From: Acidobacteriota bacterium
Lineage (GTDB): Bacteria > Acidobacteriota > Terriglobia > Acidiferrales > UBA7541
Direction of reading: 5' to 3'
DNA: 37,433 nt
Assembly (NCBI GenBank): GCA_003161195.1
Contig: PMOV01000150.1
Location: 2,556-39,988, forward strand
In this document: piece after piece, positions 33,332 to 37,433 of the stretch
How positions within the stretch are numbered: position 1 is the first letter of the stretch
How the letters are laid out: the number at the start of each line of letters is the position of its first letter
The notes under the pieces: generated by a model
The model's database searches: none
What the model saw: only the letters and a program-made list of their open reading frames with translations
What the model was told of the DNA's origin: nothing
Made by a program: the position numbers and the translations under genes

Positions 33332-33702
33332 ATCCTCATGCTTTTTCTCTTTCTAAACGCCCGCAACATCCGCCACCCACCGAAACTCCCCCGCCCATCC
33401 TCCGCCCCACCTCTTCGCACCTCCGACTCCATCACCCACCCAATCAAATCAGCACTGCGAATCGCATCTTCCACTGTCCGCGCGGTAGCAGTTCGCCGAA
33501 GCCCAGCCTCCGCCACTTCATGCCCCGCCAGCCCGCGCGTCACGTCTCCGCGCAGCGATTCGCGAATCCACTCCACCCCGCGCCCCAGCATCTCCCGCGA
33601 CACATCCTCCAGCACCGTCGCATAACCCGCCACCGCCGCCGCCAGGGCAAACGCCGGCCCGCCAGTAATCGCCCCCATCACCGCAATCGTCGTGATTCGC
33701 AA
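33316..33702 (-). pseudogene. N-terminal fragment of a 3-hydroxyacyl-CoA dehydrogenase-like protein
   Basis: Residues 1-87 of this 128-codon frame read as the NAD-binding Rossmann domain of the 3-hydroxyacyl-CoA dehydrogenase family: ITTIAVMGAITGGPAFALAA, GYATVLEDVSREMLGRGVEW, then TVEDAIRSADLI. The glycine motif is degenerate (GAITGG in place of GAGTMG). After ADLI the family would continue with an IEAVPE-type segment, but here composition breaks down and the frame ends in the CACAGAG repeat. The start is a TTG at 33702. I read it as a truncated relic; a short NAD-binding protein of its own is a less likely alternative. Confidence 0.55.
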
Positions 33703-33733
33703 GCTCCGCAGTGTATCGCACGCAACGACTTAC

Positions 33734-34057
33734 TCAATACCGCGGCACGCCAGGATCAATCTCCGCCGACCACTGATCAATCCCCCCGCTCATCGACCGC
33801 GCCCGCTCCACTCCCTGCCCGCGCAGCCACACCGCCACATCCAAACTCCGCACCCCATGGTGGCAATAACAAATCACGTCGCCGTCCACATCCAGCTTCT
33901 GCAAATTCGCCGGTATCGACCCCATCGGTATCAGCACCGCCCCCGCAATCCTGCAAATGTGCGTCTCCCAAGGCTCCCGCACGTCCACCAGCAACACGTC
34001 CTCGCCGCTCTCCAGCAACGCCTTCGTCTCCGCCGACGTAATTTGCAGGTCATCCAT
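33734..34057 (-). CDS. Single-domain rhodanese-like protein
   Basis: The 107-residue product from ATG 34057 (MDDLQITSAETKALLES) is a single-domain sulfurtransferase (GlpE type). It shows DVLLVDVREPWE and the active loop CHHGVRS with the catalytic Cys preceded by another Cys (ICYCHHG). The conserved C-terminal SMSGGIDQW is also present. It would transfer sulfane sulfur to cyanide or a cellular thiol in the cytoplasm. A longer upstream frame to 34171 is open but overlaps the next gene. The partner is unknown. Confidence 0.9.
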   Translation of the reverse strand: MDDLQITSAETKALLESGEDVLLVDVREPWETHICRIAGAVLIPMGSIPANLQKLDVDGDVICYCHHGVRSLDVAVWLRGQGVERARSMSGGIDQWSAEIDPGVPRY

Positions 34058-34103
34058 AGCAGCTACTTTTCTGCGACCACATTTTGCACCGCGACACCTT
34101 GCT

Positions 34104-34340
34104 TCAATGAGGGTCCAGAGCTGCGGCAAGCCAAGAGACTCTGCCGCTTGCTTCACGAACCGCATCCTCAATCGTGCTCAATCTAGAGCCTTGGCCCACT
34201 CTTGTGGGTGCCCAACTATCTTCCTCGTGCAAAAAACGCCATTCCAGAAAGCCGAACGTTCCATCCGAGTTTTTATAAAAACACACTCGCCGTTCGAGAT
34301 CGGAATCATAAATTACTTTAAGGGCATCGCCCTCCTGCAT
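34104..34340 (-). CDS. Small conserved-looking hypothetical protein
   Basis: The ~78-residue product (MQEGDALKVIYDSDLERRV, FYKNSDGTFGFLEWRF, then EDAVREASGRVSWL) looks like a small alpha/beta protein I have seen in soil bacteria. That pattern is a Tyr-Asp start, a GTFGF strand and a C-terminal AxxEAxGRxxWL helix. No function is known. ATG 34340 is the only convincing start near the conserved part, but no good ribosome site precedes it; the frame stays open to about 34484. Confidence 0.6.
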   Translation of the reverse strand: MQEGDALKVIYDSDLERRVCFYKNSDGTFGFLEWRFLHEEDSWAPTRVGQGSRLSTIEDAVREASGRVSWLAAALDPH

Positions 34341-34465
34341 TCGCTTGCCGGTCAATTTCGACGCCCCATGTAGTTTCCGCCGACTCGGGTCTCCAGCGTG
34401 TGAATATTTTTTTAACCCCAACTCGTTTCCCGCCGCATCGTATTCTCGACAACCAGAGGCGCCCC

Positions 34466-34912
34466 ATGAATCTCCCCAATGCACCCATCGCCAGCGAAGG
34501 CTTCTTCGTCACGCACTTCCTCACCGTGCGCGACCAGCAAAAATCCAAAGACTTCTACGTCCGCATTCTGGGCGGCAAAGTAATCAAATCCGAAAATCCC
34601 TGCTACATCAAGCTGGCGAACTCCTGGCTCATTCTCAATTCCGGCGGCGGCCCCACTCCCGACAAGCCAGAAGTCTTTCTCGAAACTCCTCCGGATCCCC
34701 ATCGCGTAAGCAGCTTCCTCAACCTGCGCGTCGCCGACATCTGGGCCTGCTACAAACAGTGGAGCGAAAAAGGCGCCATCTTCCTCACCGAGCCCCTGGA
34801 CAATCACGGCGCGGAATGGCGTTGCTACATGCGCGATCCCGACGGCTACCTCATCGAGGTCGGCCAATATACGCCAGCGTCCATCGACCGTTTCCATAAT
34901 TTTGCCGGTTGA
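34466..34912 (+). CDS. VOC-family (glyoxalase/bleomycin-resistance-like) protein
   Basis: The 148-residue product from ATG 34466 (MNLPNAPIASEGFFVTHFLT) is a vicinal-oxygen-chelate protein built from paired beta-alpha-beta-beta-beta units. The first unit has THFLTVRDQQKSKDFYVRIL and GKVI; the second has NLRVADIWACYKQWSEKGAIF. The terminal RDPDGYLIEVGQY carries the conserved Glu of this fold, and the N-terminal His of VTHFLTV is the likely first metal ligand. AGAGG precedes the start. The substrate is not identifiable. It may be a lyase, dioxygenase or binding protein. Confidence 0.9.
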   Translation: MNLPNAPIASEGFFVTHFLTVRDQQKSKDFYVRILGGKVIKSENPCYIKLANSWLILNSGGGPTPDKPEVFLETPPDPHRVSSFLNLRVADIWACYKQWSEKGAIFLTEPLDNHGAEWRCYMRDPDGYLIEVGQYTPASIDRFHNFAG

Positions 34913-34955
34913 TTCGCCAGCGTTTCAGGCTCAGGTTTCTACGTTAATCAGCAGC

Positions 34956-34961
34956 TATAAT
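34956..34961 (+). promoter_or_regulatory. TATAAT -10 box before the amidohydrolase gene
   Basis: A perfect TATAAT lies 27 bases before the amidohydrolase start. No good -35 box is present at normal spacing. GGAGG at 34975-34979 is the ribosome site for the TTG start. Confidence 0.4.
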
Positions 34962-34987
34962 AGCCCGAGCTTCCGGAGGCACTGCTC

Positions 34988-37009
34988 TTGCCCAACCATC
35001 AGTTCCCTTTCCGCCTTGCGCTTTCGTTTGTGCTGGCGTGTTTCACCTGCGCCGCGGCAGGCGCACAGCAGCGCGCGACATCCGGCACCTTCGTGCTGCA
35101 TAAAATGGCCGCACCAATTGGTACGGAAACCTACTCCATCGAGACGCAGGGCGCCGCCTACACGCTGACCTCGCATTTCCTCTTCACTGACCGTGGTGAG
35201 GCTGTGCCCCTCGAAACCACCTTCATGGCGAGCTCGGCGGATATGTCACCGCACTCATATGTCGCGAAGGGGCGGGCGTCGCGTGCATCCGAAATGGACG
35301 ACAGCGTTACCATCGATGGCCATCTCCTCTCCATTTCACGAAGAGGCAAAACGGAAGCGCGAGAACCGAGTGAACCGTGGTTTATCACCGACGGCTACTC
35401 GCCTGTCGCCATGCAGGAGCAGATGATGCGCTGGTGGCTCATGCACGGCAAGCCAGCGGAGTTCACCGTCTATCCGTCGAATTCCAAGGTGCATATTGAG
35501 CCCGCCGGCACTCTCTCCGTCAGCGGACGCGCAGCACACGGCTACACCGTCGGTGGGCTCATTTGGGGAGTAGAGTCCTTGTGGATTGACGACGCGCAGA
35601 ATCTGCTCGCCTTGGTCAGCACCGACGCGGAGTTCGATCATTTTGAGGCCGTGCGCGATTCCTACGAAGCGAGCTTAAGCACGTTCATCTCCGCCGCCGT
35701 CCAGGCAGACCTTGCCGCATTAGCGAAACTGACCGTCGCCGCGCGCATGGCTCCCGCTCGCAGGCTCGCGATCGTCGGCGCGACATTGGAGGATTCAACC
35801 GGTTACCCGGCGCTGCAGGACAGCGTGATTCTCATCGAAGAAGGCGTGATCACCGCCGCGGGACCACGCAGTCAAGTGCGTGTACCCAGGGATGCCACGG
35901 TCCTCGACGCCTCCGGCAAGTACGCCATCCCCGGTCTTTGGGACATGCACGCCCACTATGAGCAAGTCGAGTGGGGACCAATCTATCTCGCCGCGGGCGT
36001 CACCAGTGTTCGCGATGTCGGCAACGAATTCGACTTTATTCGGACCGTGCACGACGAGTTAGACCGTAAGCAAAATCCTGCCATCGGCCCGCACCTGGAG
36101 TTTGCCGGGGTCATCGACGGGACGGGGCCCATTTCGCTGGGTGCGGTTCTGGCGGACACCCCAGCGCAAGCGCAATCATGGGTGGAAAAATACCAAGCCG
36201 CGGGCGCGCGTCAGATCAAGGTCTACAGCTCCATCAAGCCCGACGTCCTCAAATCCATTACGGCGGCTGCGCACGCGCGAGGCATGACGGTGACCGGTCA
36301 CATCCCAGAGGGCATGACGGCCATCCAAGGCATCAATGATGGGATGGACCAGATCAATCACATTACGTATGAAGTGCCCTATTTTTCACGCACAGTGTTC
36401 GATGCCGATGGCAAGCCGGACAACACCAAGCCCCCGGTCCTCGAATTGGATGGTCCGCGCGCAAAGGATTTACTCTCGACGCTGCAAGCCCACCACACGA
36501 TTTTGGATCCCACCATGGCAATTTACGAATCATTTCTGAATACGAAACCACTGGACCAGCTTGAGCCTGGACTGGATCACGTCGCGCCCCAGTTGCGGGA
36601 CGCTCTGGATAGTCCGCCGGTACCGGCTGCGCAGACCGCGTGGGCCATCGCCCGTTGGCAGGCGCTGATGGCTACATTACGCGCACTGCATGAGGCTGGT
36701 ATTCCGATGGTGGCGGGCACGGACCAGACCATCCCCGGATATTCCCTGCATCGCGAGCTGGAAATTTACGTCGAAGCTGGTTTCACGCCACTGCAGGCGC
36801 TTCAGGCCGCGACCATCCAGGCCGCTCGAGCACTCGGCGTGGCAGAGGAATCGGGTTCTCTCGCGCGAGGCAAACGGGGCGATGTGCTGCTCCTCGACGC
36901 CGACCCCCTGGCCGACATCCACAACACCCGCAAAGTATGGCGCACCATCGCCGCCGGCGCCGTCTACGATCCCGCCCCGCTCTGGCGCAGCGTACAATTC
37001 ATTCCCTAA
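34988..37009 (+). CDS. Secreted amidohydrolase with N-terminal beta-domain
   Basis: The 673-residue product starts at TTG 34988, eight bases after GGAGG. A signal peptide (about 1-26, ending AAAGAQQ) is followed by an unassigned ~210-residue region, probably beta-rich (GTFVLHKMAAPIGTETYSIE to about 245). The amidohydrolase-superfamily domain (about 258-660) begins RRLAIVGATLED. Its metal ligands are visible: His321 and His323 (WDMHAHYE), Lys411 (IKVYSSIK), His438 (VTGHIPEG), His458 (INHITYE) and the Asp in VAGTDQTIPGYSLHREL. The GVTSVRDVGN and RGKRGDVLLLDADPL segments are typical. Likely periplasmic imidazolonepropionase- or prolidase-like hydrolase; the substrate is unknown. The N-terminal domain is the unusual part. 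Confidence 0.92.
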   Translation: MPNHQFPFRLALSFVLACFTCAAAGAQQRATSGTFVLHKMAAPIGTETYSIETQGAAYTLTSHFLFTDRGEAVPLETTFMASSADMSPHSYVAKGRASRASEMDDSVTIDGHLLSISRRGKTEAREPSEPWFITDGYSPVAMQEQMMRWWLMHGKPAEFTVYPSNSKVHIEPAGTLSVSGRAAHGYTVGGLIWGVESLWIDDAQNLLALVSTDAEFDHFEAVRDSYEASLSTFISAAVQADLAALAKLTVAARMAPARRLAIVGATLEDSTGYPALQDSVILIEEGVITAAGPRSQVRVPRDATVLDASGKYAIPGLWDMHAHYEQVEWGPIYLAAGVTSVRDVGNEFDFIRTVHDELDRKQNPAIGPHLEFAGVIDGTGPISLGAVLADTPAQAQSWVEKYQAAGARQIKVYSSIKPDVLKSITAAAHARGMTVTGHIPEGMTAIQGINDGMDQINHITYEVPYFSRTVFDADGKPDNTKPPVLELDGPRAKDLLSTLQAHHTILDPTMAIYESFLNTKPLDQLEPGLDHVAPQLRDALDSPPVPAAQTAWAIARWQALMATLRALHEAGIPMVAGTDQTIPGYSLHRELEIYVEAGFTPLQALQAATIQAARALGVAEESGSLARGKRGDVLLLDADPLADIHNTRKVWRTIAAGAVYDPAPLWRSVQFIP

Positions 37010-37057
37010 GAGCTGTTCCACAACACTCGGGACATGTCCAAATCACGCCTCTCGCAT

Positions 37058-37433
37058 CTATGCCGCAGAGCCGCTACCGTAGGTGCCTTTTTCATTCTGA
37101 CCTGCAAGCCCATATCGTATTGCGGCTTCAAGCGTATCGATGTTTATATCCTTTAGAACTTTGAACCGAATGCAATATCCGGTCACGCTCGCCTGGCCTA
37201 GTTTTTTCCCATACGTTTTGGCTAAATGCTTCTTATCTTTGAGACCAAGAATATAGACAGAGATTCCGGTTTTGTTTCCGCTCACACCGATTTGAAAAGA
37301 CTCTCTGCTTTTTCCATTGGCATATTTTATTGTGTGAAATCCGTATCCAATCGTAGGGTTGGAAACAGTATGATTTTTGCTGTCTTTACCATCGAAAAAC
37401 CATAATTTGCATTTTGGTGACACTTGAAGTGTG
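37058..37433 (-). CDS. DUF1801 (YdhG-like) protein, N-terminus probably outside the window
   Basis: The visible ~121 residues match the DUF1801 fold: PTIGYGFHTIKYANGKSRES, then GISVYILGLKDKKH, YGKKLGQASVTGYCIRFKVL and DINIDTLEAAI. The usual N-terminal helices are missing, and the frame is open to the right edge, so the start is likely beyond 37433 (GTG 37423 is only a formal start). Base composition is clearly AT-richer than the rest of the window, which suggests recent transfer. The family is small, cytoplasmic and of unknown function, often called iron chaperone-like. Confidence 0.8.
   Translation of the reverse strand, partial: TLQVSPKCKLWFFDGKDSKNHTVSNPTIGYGFHTIKYANGKSRESFQIGVSGNKTGISVYILGLKDKKHLAKTYGKKLGQASVTGYCIRFKVLKDINIDTLEAAIRYGLAGQNEKGTYGSGSAA

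Noticed and set aside
33310..34041. A 243-codon plus-strand frame rich in Pro, His, Ser and Arg
   Set aside because: It is antisense to the dehydrogenase fragment and the rhodanese gene, and is low-complexity.

Overview
The window is a GC-rich (roughly 60%) bacterial chromosome segment with dense, mostly minus-strand gene clusters. It carries a type IV pilus assembly block (pilMNOPQ), biotin carboxylase genes, small zinc-ribbon proteins, two amino acid permeases and several dispersed repeats. Gene content and protein style fit a soil Acidobacteriota (Terriglobia-like) genome or MAG. That assignment is inference from protein resemblance, since no rRNA or marker phylogeny is available here.

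Layout. 1-1344 (-): C-terminally incomplete, membrane-anchored hypothetical protein, overlapped by a tiny Cys-containing ORF. 2042-3758 (+): a 40-residue ORF with a strong ribosome site, then a GMC-family flavin oxidoreductase. 3892-7694 (-): an envelope-stress module of OmpR-type response regulator, sensor kinase and Deg/HtrA protease, with 11-bp-phased direct repeats upstream of the protease. 7695-9574: a gene-poor stretch with a Crp/Fnr C-terminal remnant and a perfect palindrome, then a PRC-barrel protein and a small acidic protein (+). 9755-9853 (-): a tRNA-Sec gene with extended D stem, long variable arm and encoded CCA; no selABD genes were seen. 9965-10174 (+): a small zinc ribbon. 10290-15892 (-): an 824-residue protein with a class III nucleotidyl cyclase-like domain, tsaE, the bifunctional NAD(P)H-hydrate repair enzyme and an SDR. 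16393-18384 (-): a HAMP/SpoIIE-type PP2C phosphatase.

18473-19171 (-) is a decayed toxin-antitoxin locus in which an antitoxin-like reading frame runs into a broken PIN toxin. 19254-26311 (-) holds two APC-superfamily permeases, thiE, accC, accB and an M24 aminopeptidase; aminopeptidase through second permease is tightly packed and probably one transcription unit. 26352-31627 (-) is a small HTH regulator followed by pilM-N-O-P-Q, ending at a strong terminator. 32145-33171 (+) encodes a candidate small secreted peptide and a secreted/anchored protein with a VirB10-like segment. 33172-34340 contains a long hairpin, an ACACAGAG-type repeat, a truncated 3-hydroxyacyl-CoA dehydrogenase fragment, a rhodanese and a small conserved-looking protein. 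34466-37009 (+) encodes a VOC-family protein and a secreted amidohydrolase. The right edge carries an AT-rich DUF1801-like gene that probably continues outside the window.

The observations I consider most worth follow-up are the cyclase-like protein, which keeps metal and transition-state residues but has a swapped purine-specificity pair; the tRNA-Sec gene; the HTH regulator and operator-like palindrome ahead of the pilus operon; and the decayed toxin-antitoxin fusion. I do not see a clear, complete new defence or biosynthetic system.
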